In this document: positions 34,725 through 45,246 of the stretch, piece by piece
Layout of the letters: each line of letters opens with the position of its first letter
Numbering within the stretch: the stretch's first letter is position 1
Assembly (NCBI RefSeq): GCF_005222845.1
Contig: NZ_STFZ01000002.1
Location: 1 to 64,000 of the forward strand
DNA length: 64,000 nucleotides
Direction of reading: 5' to 3'
Source of the DNA: Rhizobium sp. FY34
Lineage (GTDB): Bacteria; Pseudomonadota; Alphaproteobacteria; Rhizobiales; Rhizobiaceae
Translations under genes and position numbers: made by a program
The notes under the pieces: generated by a model
Told to the model about the DNA's origin: nothing
Databases searched by the model: none
What the model saw: only the letters and a program-made list of their open reading frames with translations

Positions 34725-36116
34725 TCAGCCATTGGCTGAGGCTGGAAATGCCACCGACACTTTGAGGCCTTGCCCGCTGCGGCCGGTCTCGAGTGTCAGG
34801 GCCGCACCATGCAGAGCGGCAATTTCGGCAATGATGGGAAGGCCCAGGCCGCTGCCGCTTTCATCGGTACGGCTGCCGCGATCGAAGCGGCGCAGAACCG
34901 ATTGGCGCTTGTCCGGCGCAATGCCCGGCCCGTCATCCTCGACTTCCAGAACAGTCCTGTTGTCGCGCATCTTGAGGCGGACGGTGACTTCTGCCCCGCG
35001 CCCAGCATAGAGAAGCGCGTTGGAAATCAGGTTCTTCATCATTTCGGCCAAAAGCAGCGGCTCGCCCAGGACCAGGGCTGGCCCCTCGCCCTCATAGCCA
35101 AGATCGACATCGGCGTCCGCTGCCGGCGGAACGTGATCAGCCGTCAGATTTTGCGCGAGGTCCGCCAGATCGACCTGCGTCATCTGCGCCTGCGCGGCGC
35201 GGCTTGCCGCATCGATGCGCGACATCATCAGCAATTGCGCCAAAACCCGCTCGGCATGCGCGATTGCGGCGTCGGCCCGCTCGATAGCCGCATGCGCCTC
35301 GGCCGGATCGCCGGCGCGCGCGGCAAGCGCCAGCTGTGTACGCACCACGGCAAGTGGCGTGCGCAACTGATGGCTAGCATTGCCGGTGAAATGCCGCAGC
35401 GCCTCCAGCGCCGATTGCAGCCGCACCATGAAAGAGTTGACCGTCTCGACAAGGCCTTCCACCTCGTTCGGTACCTTTTCGCGGATCGGCTCGAGATCGT
35501 CGGGGCTGCGCCTCTCGATTGCACTGCCGAGCCGGTTCAGCGGTCGCAGGGATAACGAAACCGCAATCCAGACGATGACAGTCGCTCCCGCCATCATCAG
35601 CGTCAGGCGCGCTGCGGAATGGATGAGGATGGACTGCGCCAGTTGCCGCCGGGCAATGGTGGTTTCAGCCACCGTCACGGTAAACGGCACAGAGGAAATG
35701 CCCGTCGAGGCCGAGCGTGCAAGCGTTGCGACCCGGATCGGTTCGCCGCGAAAATCGGCATCGTCAAAGGCGGTCGATTGCCCCTCCCGGCGCGGCAGGG
35801 CCGGCAAAGACTTGTAGCCGGTGATGAAGGTGCCGGGCGGCCCATCGACGCGGTAGAAGACCCGATCCTGCGCCGCTGAGGTCAGCATTTCGAGCGCCAC
35901 ATAGGGAATATCGACCTCAAGCGATCCGTCCTCGGCCACCACCACCCGCTCGGCAATTGCCAGCGCCGAACCGGCCAGTACACGGTCGGACACATCATTG
36001 GCCGTCTGCTGCGCCTCGCGCCAGGTATCGGCCAGCGCCAAGGCGCCGAAAACGGCGGTTGCCGCAAGCAGCCAGGCAAGCAGGCGCCCGCGCAGCGAAC
36101 CGGTGACGGTCCTCAT
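34725..36116 (-). CDS. tctE: Sensor histidine kinase (TctE-like)
   Basis: The 463-residue protein has two membrane spans (about 11-30 and 170-192) around a periplasmic sensor region of the 2CSK-N type. A HAMP-like linker follows, then a HisKA domain with the phosphorylated His249 in NASHQLRTPLAVV and a HATPase domain (NLISNALLYAG, DDGPGIAP, GSGLGLPI). It would autophosphorylate and pass phosphate to the regulator encoded just upstream, with which it overlaps by ATGA. The tricarboxylate transporter genes nearby suggest citrate-type ligands. The stop codon lies in a palindrome (GCCTCAGCCA/TGGCTGAGGC) without a T-run. Confidence 0.88.
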   Translation of the reverse strand: MRTVTGSLRGRLLAWLLAATAVFGALALADTWREAQQTANDVSDRVLAGSALAIAERVVVAEDGSLEVDIPYVALEMLTSAAQDRVFYRVDGPPGTFITGYKSLPALPRREGQSTAFDDADFRGEPIRVATLARSASTGISSVPFTVTVAETTIARRQLAQSILIHSAARLTLMMAGATVIVWIAVSLSLRPLNRLGSAIERRSPDDLEPIREKVPNEVEGLVETVNSFMVRLQSALEALRHFTGNASHQLRTPLAVVRTQLALAARAGDPAEAHAAIERADAAIAHAERVLAQLLMMSRIDAASRAAQAQMTQVDLADLAQNLTADHVPPAADADVDLGYEGEGPALVLGEPLLLAEMMKNLISNALLYAGRGAEVTVRLKMRDNRTVLEVEDDGPGIAPDKRQSVLRRFDRGSRTDESGSGLGLPIIAEIAALHGAALTLETGRSGQGLKVSVAFPASANG

Positions 36117-36790
36117 GCCTCTTGCGCCGCCGCATCGAGATAATAGCCGATGCCGCGTGCTGTCTTGACCGTCAGCCCGTGCGATTGCAGGCGCCGGCGC
36201 AAGCGGCTGACATATTGCTCGATGGCATTGGCCGACAGATCATCGTCAAATCCGGTCAGTGAGCCAATGATGGCATCCTTGGAAACGACTTTGCCCGCTC
36301 GCATGAACAGGAGTTCCAGTAGCGCCAGTTCGCGCGACGGAATATCCACAGGCCGGCCAGCGGCGGAAAAGGTGCGCGATGTGAGATCGAAGGTCAGGCC
36401 GCCGAAATCGACGCGTGACGAGCGCAGACCCGCCTGACGGCGCAGAAGAACACGGATGCGCGCCTCAAGCTCGGAAATGTCGAAGGGTTTTGTCAGATAG
36501 TCATCGGCGCCGAGATCAAGACCCCTCACCCGTTCCTCGGGCGTGCCGCGTGCCGTCAGGATTATCACGGCGGCCTGGTTCTGGCGGGCGCGAATGGAGC
36601 GCAAAACGTCAAGCCCATCCATTTCCGGCAGGTTGAGATCGAGGATGATCAGATCGAAGTTCTGTGCTGCCGCGACCGCCTCGGCCGACATGCCATCGGA
36701 TACCACATCCACGGCATAGCCGCTGCCGCGCAAAATGGTGGACAGGCCCTCGGCGAGCGTGTCGTTGTCCTCGACCAGCAAGATACGCAA
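36113..36790 (-). CDS. tctD: OmpR-family response regulator (TctD-like)
   Basis: The 225-residue regulator has a receiver domain with Asp51 in LIILDLNLPEMDG, the acidic pocket in LLVEDND, and the conserved Lys in YLTKPFD. A winged-helix DNA-binding domain follows, with the typical end YVSRLRRRLQSHGLTVKTARGIGYYL. It is expected to control the divergent transport genes. It is the first gene of the pair, coupled to the kinase by a four-base overlap and divergent from the lone solute-binding protein with 137 bases between starts. Confidence 0.92.
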   Translation of the reverse strand: MRILLVEDNDTLAEGLSTILRGSGYAVDVVSDGMSAEAVAAAQNFDLIILDLNLPEMDGLDVLRSIRARQNQAAVIILTARGTPEERVRGLDLGADDYLTKPFDISELEARIRVLLRRQAGLRSSRVDFGGLTFDLTSRTFSAAGRPVDIPSRELALLELLFMRAGKVVSKDAIIGSLTGFDDDLSANAIEQYVSRLRRRLQSHGLTVKTARGIGYYLDAAAQEA

Positions 36791-36927
36791 TGGAAAGTCT
36801 TCTCCCCTCTTCTCCTAGCAGGATAGAGGCGAAAGGGCTTGCTGTCACCCGCATTTGACCGATAGTCCCGGCTTCTCCCGCCTGGCCCCTGCTTGTCACC
36901 TTGAATGCCCTCGGGCATCATGGGTCG

Positions 36928-37998
36928 ATGAAAAATCTATCGCTCGCCATCGGCGCTCTGCTTGCACTGACCTTGCCGGCCTTTGGCGACGTGACCCCCT
37001 ACCCGGCACTGTCCGGCCGTCCGAATGCCCCGGAACTGGTCGTCTATTCCTCGCTGGACGAACCGCTGGCGCGCCCGATGATCCGTGCCTTCCAGAAGGC
37101 AAATCCGGATATTGCCGTGCGCTACGAGGACATGCTGACCGGGGAGATCCACGACAGAATCGTCGAGGAAACCGATGACGGACGGAAGACTGCGGATTTT
37201 GCCTTCTCTTCGGCCATGGACCTTCAGGTGAAACTTGCCAATGACGGCTATGCACAGCCAAGCGGCCTGCCGATGAGTGCCCGCTGGCCGGCCTGGGCCA
37301 ATTGGCGCGATACGGCCTATGCGCTGACCTTCGAGCCAGCCGTTTTTGTCTACCATAAGCCGAGTTTCCAGAAAACGCCGCCACCCTCGACGCGAGCCGA
37401 ATTCATCGAATATCTGCGCCAAGAGGGCGATGCCGTTTTCGGTCGAATCGGCACCTATGACATCGAGCGCTCCGGCGTCGGCTTTTTGTTTCTGTCACGC
37501 GACCAGGAACAGTTTGACGATATCTGGTCGGTGGTCAAAGCCATGGGTTCGGCGGGCGTCAAACTCTATTCCACCAGCGAAGCCATTCTGGAACGGGTGG
37601 CGGATGGCCGATTCGTGCTCGGCTATAATATCCTCGGCTCCTATGCGGCCGACTGGGCCTCCCATCACCCCGATGTCGGGATCATGCTGCCGAAGGATTA
37701 TACCGTGGTGATGTCGCGGATTGGGCTTGTGCCGCAGGCGGCCCGTTCTCCGGATCTCGGGCGACGCTTTCTGGAATTCTTCATGTCGAAGGAAGGGCAG
37801 ACCATCCTGACGCAGGAACTGGAAATCCCGGCGGTCAGTCCGGATGTCGCCGAAGGCAACACCGCAACGACCATGCGCGAAATGCTGGGCGGGCAGTTGA
37901 AGCCGGTGCCTGTCAGCCCCGGCCTGATGGTCTATCTCGACCAGGTAAAGCGCGCCCGGCTGATTGCCCGCTGGAATGATGAATTGCGCCTTCAGTGA
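36928..37998 (+). CDS. Lone periplasmic iron(III)-type ABC substrate-binding protein
   Basis: The 356-residue protein starts MKNLSLAIGALLALTLPAFG, a signal peptide, and continues with LVVYSSLDEPLARPMIRAFQ and LGYNILGSYAADW, typical of the bacterial extracellular solute-binding family 1 (AfuA/FbpA-like). No permease or ATPase gene is adjacent. It lies between the TctDE-like two-component system and tctCBA and may act as a sensor accessory that presents ligand to the kinase (inference). The start at 36928 is chosen because the signal peptide begins there; the frame stays open upstream. Confidence 0.82.
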   Translation: MKNLSLAIGALLALTLPAFGDVTPYPALSGRPNAPELVVYSSLDEPLARPMIRAFQKANPDIAVRYEDMLTGEIHDRIVEETDDGRKTADFAFSSAMDLQVKLANDGYAQPSGLPMSARWPAWANWRDTAYALTFEPAVFVYHKPSFQKTPPPSTRAEFIEYLRQEGDAVFGRIGTYDIERSGVGFLFLSRDQEQFDDIWSVVKAMGSAGVKLYSTSEAILERVADGRFVLGYNILGSYAADWASHHPDVGIMLPKDYTVVMSRIGLVPQAARSPDLGRRFLEFFMSKEGQTILTQELEIPAVSPDVAEGNTATTMREMLGGQLKPVPVSPGLMVYLDQVKRARLIARWNDELRLQ

Positions 37999-38035
37999 CG
38001 GGCCATCGCGGCGTCCCAAAAACCAATTGATGAAC

Positions 38036-38051
38036 GTCAGGTAAATGTCAG
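38036..38051 (+). promoter_or_regulatory. Direct repeat upstream of tctC, candidate TctD site
   Basis: GTCAG occurs at 38036-38040 and again at 38047-38051, 11 bases apart, about one helical turn, as OmpR-type regulators usually bind. It lies in the 216-base gap before the tctC start. No binding data or consensus is available to me. Confidence 0.3.
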
Positions 38052-38214
38052 CATAATGTGGTGCTTTGGTGGCGTTCGGGAACGTGGAGGCGCTTCCGGC
38101 ACGCATGGGGGGAGATTGACGCAGCCAGAGTGCCGCGCATGACATCGTTTCAATCCCCTCTCCTGCTCTGAAGAACAAGACACAGCGTCGATGGACGCCA
38201 CTGGAGGATAGACC

Positions 38215-39159
38215 TTGAAACATTTCATTTTTGCATCGCTGATCGCTTGCGCCATGGCTCTTCCCGCCCATGCGACCGATTACACCATCATGGCACCGGC
38301 AGCGCCTGGCGGCGGCTGGGACCAGACCGCCCGCTCACTGCAGACTGCCCTGCAGCAGGAAGGCGTTTCCAAGAGCGTTCAGGTTATCAACGTACCCGGC
38401 GCCGGCGGCACGATTGGCCTTGCCCAGTTCGCCAGCCAGCAGAAGGGCAAGGCCAATGCCCTGATCGTCGGCGGCTATGTCATGGTCGGCGCCATTCTCA
38501 CCAACAAGTCGCCGGTTTCCCTTAAGGACGTGACGCCCATCGCGCGTCTGACCGGCGAAAACGAAGCGCTGGTCGTGCCGGCCTCCTCGCCGCTGAAATC
38601 GGTTGCTGATCTGGTGGCTGAACTGAAGAAGAATCCAGGCGCCGTTTCCTGGGGCGGCGGTTCGGCCGGTGGCGTTGACCACATCACGGCTGGCCTGATT
38701 GCCAAGGCAGCCGGCGTCGATCCGACAAAGATCAACTACATCGCGTTTTCGGGCGGTGGCGAAGCACTTGCCGCCATTCTTGGCTCGCAGGTCACCGTCG
38801 GCATTTCCGGCTTTGGCGAATTCGAAGCACAGATCAAGGCCGGAACCCTGCGGCTTCTCGCCACTTCGGGCGATGCCCGCATTCCCGGCACGGATGCCCC
38901 GACGCTGAAGGAAGCCGGTCTTGATGTCTCCGTGCAGAACTGGCGCATGATTGCGGCCGCTCCCGGCCTGACCGACGCCCAGAAGGCAGCGGTGACCGCG
39001 GATATCCAGAAGCTTGCAACTTCCAAGACCTGGCAGGAAACGCTGAAGACCAAGGGCTGGCAGGATACATACCTGTCGGGTCCCGCCTTCGAGGCACAGC
39101 TCGCCAAGGATATTTCCGCAACCGAAGCCATCCTCAAGGACATCGGACTGGTCAAATGA
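38215..39159 (+). CDS. tctC: Tripartite tricarboxylate transporter substrate-binding protein
   Basis: The 314-residue protein has a signal peptide (MKHFIFASLIACAMALPAHA) and the Bug/TctC pattern, with PGGGWDQTARSL near the N-terminus and NVPGAGGTIGLAQF. It captures tricarboxylates such as citrate in the periplasm for TctAB. The start is a TTG, chosen because GGAGGATAG lies 8 bases before it and the signal peptide begins there. The gene is coupled to tctB by ATGA. Confidence 0.93.
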   Translation: MKHFIFASLIACAMALPAHATDYTIMAPAAPGGGWDQTARSLQTALQQEGVSKSVQVINVPGAGGTIGLAQFASQQKGKANALIVGGYVMVGAILTNKSPVSLKDVTPIARLTGENEALVVPASSPLKSVADLVAELKKNPGAVSWGGGSAGGVDHITAGLIAKAAGVDPTKINYIAFSGGGEALAAILGSQVTVGISGFGEFEAQIKAGTLRLLATSGDARIPGTDAPTLKEAGLDVSVQNWRMIAAAPGLTDAQKAAVTADIQKLATSKTWQETLKTKGWQDTYLSGPAFEAQLAKDISATEAILKDIGLVK

Positions 39160-39647
39160 ACCAAGGACCTGTGAAACAGGCAGAGGAGCGCCGCCCCGAT
39201 TGGGCGGCGCTTGTCATCGCCGCCGTTCTCGTCGCCCTCGCCGTCATCATCTATATGGATGCTTCGCGCCTGCGCGAAATGATGGGCTATTCGCCCGTCG
39301 GCCCCTCGACCGTGCCGACATTCATCGCCATCGTGCTGGTCGGACTGGCCATCTGGACCGTATTTGCCGCCTTCCGCCGCGATTTTCCCGAACGCGAGCA
39401 CCAGGAAATTGCGCCTGTTGCCTGGATCATCGGCGGTCTTGCCGCGCAGATGCTGTTGCTGGAAACTGCCGGATTTTCCATTGCCACGGGCGTGCTGTTT
39501 GCCGCCACCGCTGCCGGCTTCGGCAAGCGCAAGATCTGGATCTCGCTGCCCATCGGCATCGTGCTCTGTCTCGCTGTCTGGCTGGTTTTTGCCGGACTGC
39601 TGCAACTCTCCTTGCCCGCCGGACCGATCGAGCGCCTTTTCCAGTGA
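39156..39647 (+). CDS. tctB: Tripartite tricarboxylate transporter small membrane subunit
   Basis: The 163-residue protein has four membrane spans with a central polar loop and is the small subunit of the TTT transporter. The first span follows RRPDWAALVIAAVLVAL. It overlaps tctC by four bases and is followed by tctA after 10 bases, the standard C-B-A order. Confidence 0.9.
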   Translation: MNQGPVKQAEERRPDWAALVIAAVLVALAVIIYMDASRLREMMGYSPVGPSTVPTFIAIVLVGLAIWTVFAAFRRDFPEREHQEIAPVAWIIGGLAAQMLLLETAGFSIATGVLFAATAAGFGKRKIWISLPIGIVLCLAVWLVFAGLLQLSLPAGPIERLFQ

Positions 39648-39657
39648 AAGTTAAGCC

Positions 39658-41175
39658 ATGAGCACCTTTGAATTCCTGATGCAGGGGCTTCTGGTCGCGG
39701 CCCAGCCGATGAACCTTTTCTATGCCCTGATCGGCGTGACGCTCGGAACCGCTGTCGGCGTGCTGCCGGGTATCGGCCCGGCGCTGACCGTGGCGCTTCT
39801 CCTGCCCGTCACCTATCAGCTGGACCCCGCCGGTTCGCTGATCATGTTTGCCGGCATTTATTACGGCGGCATGTATGGCGGATCGACCACGTCCATCCTG
39901 CTCAACACGCCCGGCGAAAGCGCCTCCATCGTCACCGCGCTCGAGGGCAATAAGATGGCCCGCGCCGGACGCGGTGGACCGGCATTGGCGACGGCGGCCA
40001 TCGGCTCCTTCGTGGCTGGCCTCATTGCAACCATCGGCCTTGCCTTCATTGCCCCCTTCATCGTCAAGCTGGCGCTGGTGTTTGGCCCGCGCGAATATTT
40101 CGCGCTGATGGTGCTCGCCTTCGTGACTGTCTCTTCGGCCTTCGGTGATTCGACGCTGCGCGGCCTGACAGCCCTTTTCATCGGCCTTGCGCTTTCGACA
40201 ATCGGTATCGACCAGCTGACCGGCCAGACAAGGCTTGCCTTCGGCGTACCGGATCTTCTCGACGGTATCGAAGTGACGACGCTTGCGGTTGCCATGTTCG
40301 CCATCGGCGAGACACTATTCATCGCCGCCCAAGGCAATAAGGGACCCGACAAGGTGGAAGCCGTGAAGGGTTCCGTCTGGATGAGCGCCACCGACTGGGC
40401 CCGTTCGTGGAAGCCCTGGTTGCGCGGCACCTTGATCGGCTTTCCGATTGGCGCAATGCCGGCCGGCGGTGCCGAAATCGGCACATTCCTCTCCTATGCT
40501 ACGGAAAAGCGCCTGACCAAGCATCCGGAAGAGTTCGGCCATGGCGCCATCGAAGGCGTGGCTGGGCCTGAAGCGGCCAACAACGCCTCCGCCGCTGGCA
40601 CACTGGTGCCGCTGCTCACGCTTGGTCTGCCGACAACGGCAACCGCTGCCATCATGCTTGCCGGTTTCCAGCAGTTCGGCCTGCAACCCGGTCCTTTGCT
40701 GTTTGCCACCAATCCGCAGCTTGTCTGGGGCCTGATTGCATCGCTGCTGATCGCAAACTTCATGCTGCTGGTGCTGAACCTGCCGCTGATCGGCCTGTGG
40801 GTGCGTCTCCTCACCATTCCCAAGCCCTGGCTCTATGCCGGCATCCTGCTGTTTGCGACACTGGGCACCATCGGCGCAAATCCGTCGGTCTTCGAACTTG
40901 GCATGCTGCTCGCCTTCGGTGTTCTGGGCTATATCATGCGCGTTTTTGGTTATCCGATTGCGCCGGTCGTCGTCGGCCTCATCCTTGGGCCCATGGCCGA
41001 ACAGCAGCTGCGCCGGGCGCTGGCCATCAGCCAGGGTGATTTCTCGGTGCTGTTTACCTCGCCGATTGCCGCGGTGCTGCTGACGATTGCCGCTCTGGCG
41101 CTGATCGTGCCGCTCATCCTGCGCGCTCGCGGACGCGGCGAAGTCCTGTCGCAGATGGCAGCCAACGAAGACTGA
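39658..41175 (+). CDS. tctA: Tripartite tricarboxylate transporter large membrane subunit
   Basis: The 505-residue protein has about 12 membrane spans and the TctA signature [20 protein letters not shown], and a second copy of related sequence ([33 protein letters not shown]). It is the ion-coupled permease that takes substrate from TctC. It is the last gene of the operon and is followed by a terminator. Confidence 0.95.
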   Translation: MSTFEFLMQGLLVAAQPMNLFYALIGVTLGTAVGVLPGIGPALTVALLLPVTYQLDPAGSLIMFAGIYYGGMYGGSTTSILLNTPGESASIVTALEGNKMARAGRGGPALATAAIGSFVAGLIATIGLAFIAPFIVKLALVFGPREYFALMVLAFVTVSSAFGDSTLRGLTALFIGLALSTIGIDQLTGQTRLAFGVPDLLDGIEVTTLAVAMFAIGETLFIAAQGNKGPDKVEAVKGSVWMSATDWARSWKPWLRGTLIGFPIGAMPAGGAEIGTFLSYATEKRLTKHPEEFGHGAIEGVAGPEAANNASAAGTLVPLLTLGLPTTATAAIMLAGFQQFGLQPGPLLFATNPQLVWGLIASLLIANFMLLVLNLPLIGLWVRLLTIPKPWLYAGILLFATLGTIGANPSVFELGMLLAFGVLGYIMRVFGYPIAPVVVGLILGPMAEQQLRRALAISQGDFSVLFTSPIAAVLLTIAALALIVPLILRARGRGEVLSQMAANED

Positions 41176-41194
41176 TCCAAAGCCGGATCCAATC

Positions 41195-41233
41195 AATCTC
41201 CCGCCGATCGTCTTGTCGGCGGGAGATTTCTTT
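41195..41233 (+). terminator. Rho-independent terminator after tctA
   Basis: AATCTCCCGCCGA (41195-41207) pairs perfectly with TCGGCGGGAGATT (41216-41228) around an 8-base loop, followed by TTCTTT. Confidence 0.9.
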
Positions 41234-41490
41234 CGGGTCGAAACAAATCCCACGACACGTCGTTTACCAGCACGTTTTTCAGGTGAACGTCCATGGGCAT
41301 TCTTCAGACAGAGCACCCGCAGTCCATGCTTCTTCGGCATGAGGTCTGCCGACCCACCAAAAGTTGACATCGCTTTGCCCCTGTCTTTTGCGCGGATATG
41401 CCTTCATTTCCGGCGCGGTTTGTTTTAGAGACAGTCCTTCAAACCCGCCGGAGGCGGCTTTCCGCACCCTTTGCAAGGTAATGTCGATCG
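41234..41490. other. Intergenic stretch upstream of ppiD
   Basis: No gene is supported here. A TTGACA hexamer at 41364-41369 could be a -35 element for ppiD, but no convincing -10 follows at the usual distance. Confidence 0.35.
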
Positions 41491-43383
41491 ATGCTTGATT
41501 CCCTCAGAACCGCCTCCCGCTCCTGGGTGTCGAAACTGCTCCTGCTGCTTCTCGTGGCCTCCTTTGCCATCTGGGGCGTTTCGGCGTCGATCATGAGCCC
41601 GAACAGCACTTCTGTGATGACCGTTGGCGACCAGCGGATTTCGCCGGAAGAATTTCGCCTCGCCTATCAGCGGCAGCTTGCAACGCTGAGCCGCCAGTTC
41701 GGCACGCAGCTGACCACGGAACAAGCACGCGCCTTCGGCATCGACCAGCAGGCATTCTCGCAGCTGGCCGCCGGCGCCTCGCTCGACCAGCTGTCGCAGG
41801 ATATGCGGCTTGGCCTGTCGCAGGACCGCCTTGCCGGCCTGATTGCGCAGGATCCGGCCTTCCTCGGCAATGACGGTCGTTTCGATCGCCAGCTGTTCAG
41901 CACACGGCTGCGCAATGCCGGGCTTCGCGAGGAAGACTATATCAAGGAGCGCAGCAAGGTTGCCGTGCGCAGCCAGATTGTCGATGCAGTGTCTGACGGC
42001 TTCCAGCCACCCAAAGTGCTGACCGATGTGCTGAAGCAGTACCGCGACCAGAGCCGCGATGTGAGCTATCTGCTTCTCTCCTATGCCAATATCGATCCGG
42101 TCAAGGCCCCGAGCGATGTCGTGTTGGGCGCCTGGTATGAAGGCGTGAAGGCACGCTACCGTGCGCCGGAACAGCGCCGTTTCTCCTATCTGACGCTCCA
42201 GCCGAGCGATGTGGCCGACCCGACCTCCGTCACCGACGAACAGGTGCGCGCCGAATACGAGCGTCGCAAGGATAGCTACAAGACGCCGGAAACCCGCACC
42301 GTCGAACAGCTGGCCTTCCCCAGCAAGGAAATGGCTCAGGCCGCCTTGCAGCAGATGAAAGAACGCCAGCTGACATTTGATGCGCTGGTTTCCGATCAGG
42401 GTAAATCGGCCGCTGACGTGATGCTGGGTGATTTCACTCGCGACCAATTGCCAGATGCCGCTATCGCCACCGCCGTCTTTGCGCTTGGGCCGCAGGGCGG
42501 CGTTACCCCGGTGGTCGAGGGTGCCTTCGGCCCGGTCGTTCTTCGCGTCACCAATGTGCGCCCGGAAGTCACCCGCTCCTTCGATGCGGTCAAGGACGAT
42601 ATCCGCCGCCAGCTGTCGCTGAGTGCTGCGGCGCAGGATGTGCAGTCGGTGCATGACCGTGTCGAGGACATGCGTGGGTCCGGCTCGTCGCTGGAAGAGG
42701 CTGCCGCTCAGTTGAAGCTGAAGACGGGAACCATCACCAGCGATCGCAGCGGCCAGGATGATGCCGGCAAGCCGGTGGCAGGCCTGCCGGCTTCTGAAAG
42801 CCTGCTGACCGAGGTGTTCCGCACGGATGTCGGAGCAGAATCACTGCCCGCCAACCTGGGCAATGACGGCTATGTCTGGTTCGACGTGCGCGAGGTCATT
42901 CCCGAGCGTGACCGCACGCTGTCTGAAGTGCGCGACCGCGCGCTGGCAGACTGGACAAATGAACAGCAGCGCTCTGCCCTGTCGGCCAAGGCCGAAGAGC
43001 TGAAACTGCGCCTCGAAAATGGTGCAACGCTGGCCGCTATCGGCGAAGACCTCGGCCTTGCCGTTGAAACCAAGACCAGCCTGCGCCGCCAGGCTGGCGA
43101 TGATGCGATCTTCGGCGCCGAAGCCATCAAGGCTGCCTTTGCCGGCCCCGCCGGCATCAACACCACCGCCAGCGGCGCCGATGGCGATAGCCGTCTCCTG
43201 ATGCATGTGGATGCCGTCAACGACCAGCCGGCAGCCGAGACCGCCGCTGGCAGTGACCAGCAGGTTCAGCAGATTGCACGCGCTGCCGGCGATGACATGC
43301 TGGACCAGATGGTCAATCAGTTGCAGACCGCCTACGGTGTATCGATCAACCATGCACTTGCCGACCAGGCCATGGTGCGCTGA
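41491..43383 (+). CDS. ppiD: Membrane-anchored peptidyl-prolyl isomerase/chaperone PpiD
   Basis: The 630-residue protein has one N-terminal membrane span (LLLLLLVASFAIWGVSASIM), a SurA-like N-terminal chaperone region, and a parvulin-like PPIase domain at about residues 240-360 (LPDAAIATAVFALGPQGGVTPVVEGAFGP). It would help fold proteins leaving the Sec translocon at the periplasmic face. It precedes the trpD-trpC-moaC-moeA row in the same direction, with trpD 24 bases downstream. Confidence 0.9.
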   Translation: MLDSLRTASRSWVSKLLLLLLVASFAIWGVSASIMSPNSTSVMTVGDQRISPEEFRLAYQRQLATLSRQFGTQLTTEQARAFGIDQQAFSQLAAGASLDQLSQDMRLGLSQDRLAGLIAQDPAFLGNDGRFDRQLFSTRLRNAGLREEDYIKERSKVAVRSQIVDAVSDGFQPPKVLTDVLKQYRDQSRDVSYLLLSYANIDPVKAPSDVVLGAWYEGVKARYRAPEQRRFSYLTLQPSDVADPTSVTDEQVRAEYERRKDSYKTPETRTVEQLAFPSKEMAQAALQQMKERQLTFDALVSDQGKSAADVMLGDFTRDQLPDAAIATAVFALGPQGGVTPVVEGAFGPVVLRVTNVRPEVTRSFDAVKDDIRRQLSLSAAAQDVQSVHDRVEDMRGSGSSLEEAAAQLKLKTGTITSDRSGQDDAGKPVAGLPASESLLTEVFRTDVGAESLPANLGNDGYVWFDVREVIPERDRTLSEVRDRALADWTNEQQRSALSAKAEELKLRLENGATLAAIGEDLGLAVETKTSLRRQAGDDAIFGAEAIKAAFAGPAGINTTASGADGDSRLLMHVDAVNDQPAAETAAGSDQQVQQIARAAGDDMLDQMVNQLQTAYGVSINHALADQAMVR

Positions 43384-43407
43384 TCGGCCGAGGGGGGACG
43401 CATAATC

Positions 43408-44424
43408 ATGCCGGAACTGAAACCCTTCATCGCCAAGGTTGCCAATGGCGCGTCTCTCACGCGTGACGAGGCGCGGGCAGCCTTCGATATCCTGATGTCG
43501 GGGGAGGCAACGCCCTCGCAGATTGGCGGCTTCCTGATGGCGCTGCGCGTGCGCGGCGAAACCGTCGAGGAGATCGCCGGTGCCGTCTCCACAATGCGTG
43601 CCAAGATGCTGCCTGTCGCCACGACTTACGCTGTGATGGACATTGTCGGCACGGGCGGTGACGGGCTCGGGACCTATAATATCTCGACGCTTGCGGCGCT
43701 GATCGTTGCCGGAGCCGGCGTGCCGGTTGCCAAACACGGCAACCGCGCCCTCAGCTCCAAATCCGGCACGGCCGATGCGCTGACGGCACTCGGCGTCAAG
43801 CTCGACATTCCGCCAGACCTGATTTCACGCTGCATCGGAGAGGCCGGTATCGGCTTCATGTTTGCGCAGGTCCACCATGCCGCCATGCGGCATGTGGGGC
43901 CAAGCCGCGTGGAGCTTGGCACGCGCACGATCTTCAACCTGCTGGGCCCACTCTCCAATCCGGCCGGTGCAAAAAAACAGCTGCTTGGCGTGTTTTCGCC
44001 GCACTGGCTGCAGCCGATAGCCGAAGTGATGCGCGATCTGGGTTCTGAAACCGTCTGGGTCGTGCATGGTGACGGCATGGACGAAATCACCACGACCGGC
44101 GTAACCCATGTGGCGGCTCTGAAAAATGGCAAGATCCGCCAATTCGACCTGACGCCGGAAGATTTCGGCGTGGCCCGTGCGACGATCGACGACCTGAAGG
44201 GCGGCGACGGCATTGCCAATGCCAAGGCTCTGCGGGCCGTGCTGTCGGGGGCCAAGAATGCCTATCGCGACATCGCGCTCTGCAATGCGGCCGCCTCGCT
44301 GGTGATTGCCGGAATGGCTGCTGACGTGCTGGAAGGCATGATTCTCGCCACCCAGTCACTGGATAGCGGCAATGCCGCTCAGGTGCTCGACTGCCTTGTT
44401 GCGGTCTCCAATGAGGCTATGTGA
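43408..44424 (+). CDS. trpD: Anthranilate phosphoribosyltransferase
   Basis: The 338-residue enzyme joins anthranilate and PRPP in tryptophan synthesis. The PRPP-binding glycine-rich motif [14 protein letters not shown] and the [12 protein letters not shown] loop are intact. Length is normal. The next gene, trpC, catalyses the next-but-one step and starts 6 bases later. A GGGGGG run upstream serves as ribosome-binding site. Confidence 0.96.
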   Translation: MPELKPFIAKVANGASLTRDEARAAFDILMSGEATPSQIGGFLMALRVRGETVEEIAGAVSTMRAKMLPVATTYAVMDIVGTGGDGLGTYNISTLAALIVAGAGVPVAKHGNRALSSKSGTADALTALGVKLDIPPDLISRCIGEAGIGFMFAQVHHAAMRHVGPSRVELGTRTIFNLLGPLSNPAGAKKQLLGVFSPHWLQPIAEVMRDLGSETVWVVHGDGMDEITTTGVTHVAALKNGKIRQFDLTPEDFGVARATIDDLKGGDGIANAKALRAVLSGAKNAYRDIALCNAAASLVIAGMAADVLEGMILATQSLDSGNAAQVLDCLVAVSNEAM

Positions 44425-44430
44425 GGCATC

Positions 44431-45246
44431 ATGAGCGATATTCTGAAGAAGATCGAAACCTATAAGCGCCAGGAGATTGAAGCTGCCAAGGCGCGCGTGC
44501 CGCTTGCCGATCTGAAGGCGATGGCGGCAGATCAATCGGCTCCGCGCGGCTTTTATCGTGCCTTGCAGAAAAGGCGTGAGGCCGGTTCCTTCGGCCTGAT
44601 TGCCGAAATCAAGAAGGCAAGTCCGTCCAAGGGCCTGATCCGCCCGGATTTCGATCCGCCGGCGCTGGCGCGCGCCTATGAGGCAGGCGGTGCGGCCTGT
44701 CTTTCGGTGCTAACCGACACGCCGAGCTTTCAAGGCGCGCCGGAATTTCTGACCGCTGCGCGTGCCGCCTGCGTGCTGCCGGCGCTGCGCAAGGATTTCA
44801 TGTTCGACACCTACCAGGTGCATGAAGCGCGAGCCTGGGGTGGCGATTGCATTCTCCTCATCATGGCATCGCTATCCGATAACGACGCAAGGCGGCTGGA
44901 AGACGAGGCCTTTGCGCTCGGCATGGATGTGCTGATCGAGGTGCATGATGCGCAGGAGATGGAGCGGGCGCTGATGCTGTCCTCGCCGCTTGTCGGCATC
45001 AACAACCGCAATCTGCGCACGTTCGAGGTAAGCCTCGATGTCAGCGAACAGCTCGCAGCCATGGTGCCGGATGACCGTCTTCTGGTGGGCGAAAGCGGCA
45101 TTTTTACCCATGCCGATTGTCAGCGGCTCAAAGCCTGCGACATCACCACTTTCCTTGTCGGCGAAAGCCTGATGCGCAAGGATGATGTGGCAGCGGCCAC
45201 CCGCGAACTTCTGTCCGGGCAAGCGGCAAGCCAGGCGGCAGAATGA
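44431..45246 (+). CDS. trpC: Indole-3-glycerol phosphate synthase
   Basis: This 271-residue TIM-barrel enzyme closes the indole ring in tryptophan synthesis. [12 protein letters not shown] holds the catalytic lysine and phosphate site, followed by [21 protein letters not shown] and [13 protein letters not shown]. It is a stand-alone TrpC, not fused to TrpF. The stop overlaps the moaC ATG. Confidence 0.96.
   Translation: MSDILKKIETYKRQEIEAAKARVPLADLKAMAADQSAPRGFYRALQKRREAGSFGLIAEIKKASPSKGLIRPDFDPPALARAYEAGGAACLSVLTDTPSFQGAPEFLTAARAACVLPALRKDFMFDTYQVHEARAWGGDCILLIMASLSDNDARRLEDEAFALGMDVLIEVHDAQEMERALMLSSPLVGINNRNLRTFEVSLDVSEQLAAMVPDDRLLVGESGIFTHADCQRLKACDITTFLVGESLMRKDDVAAATRELLSGQAASQAAE

Noticed and set aside
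34722..34742. Palindrome GCCTCAGCCA/TGGCTGAGGC at the end of the sensor kinase gene
   Set aside because: It has a one-base loop, overlaps coding sequence and lacks a T-run, so it is not called as a terminator.
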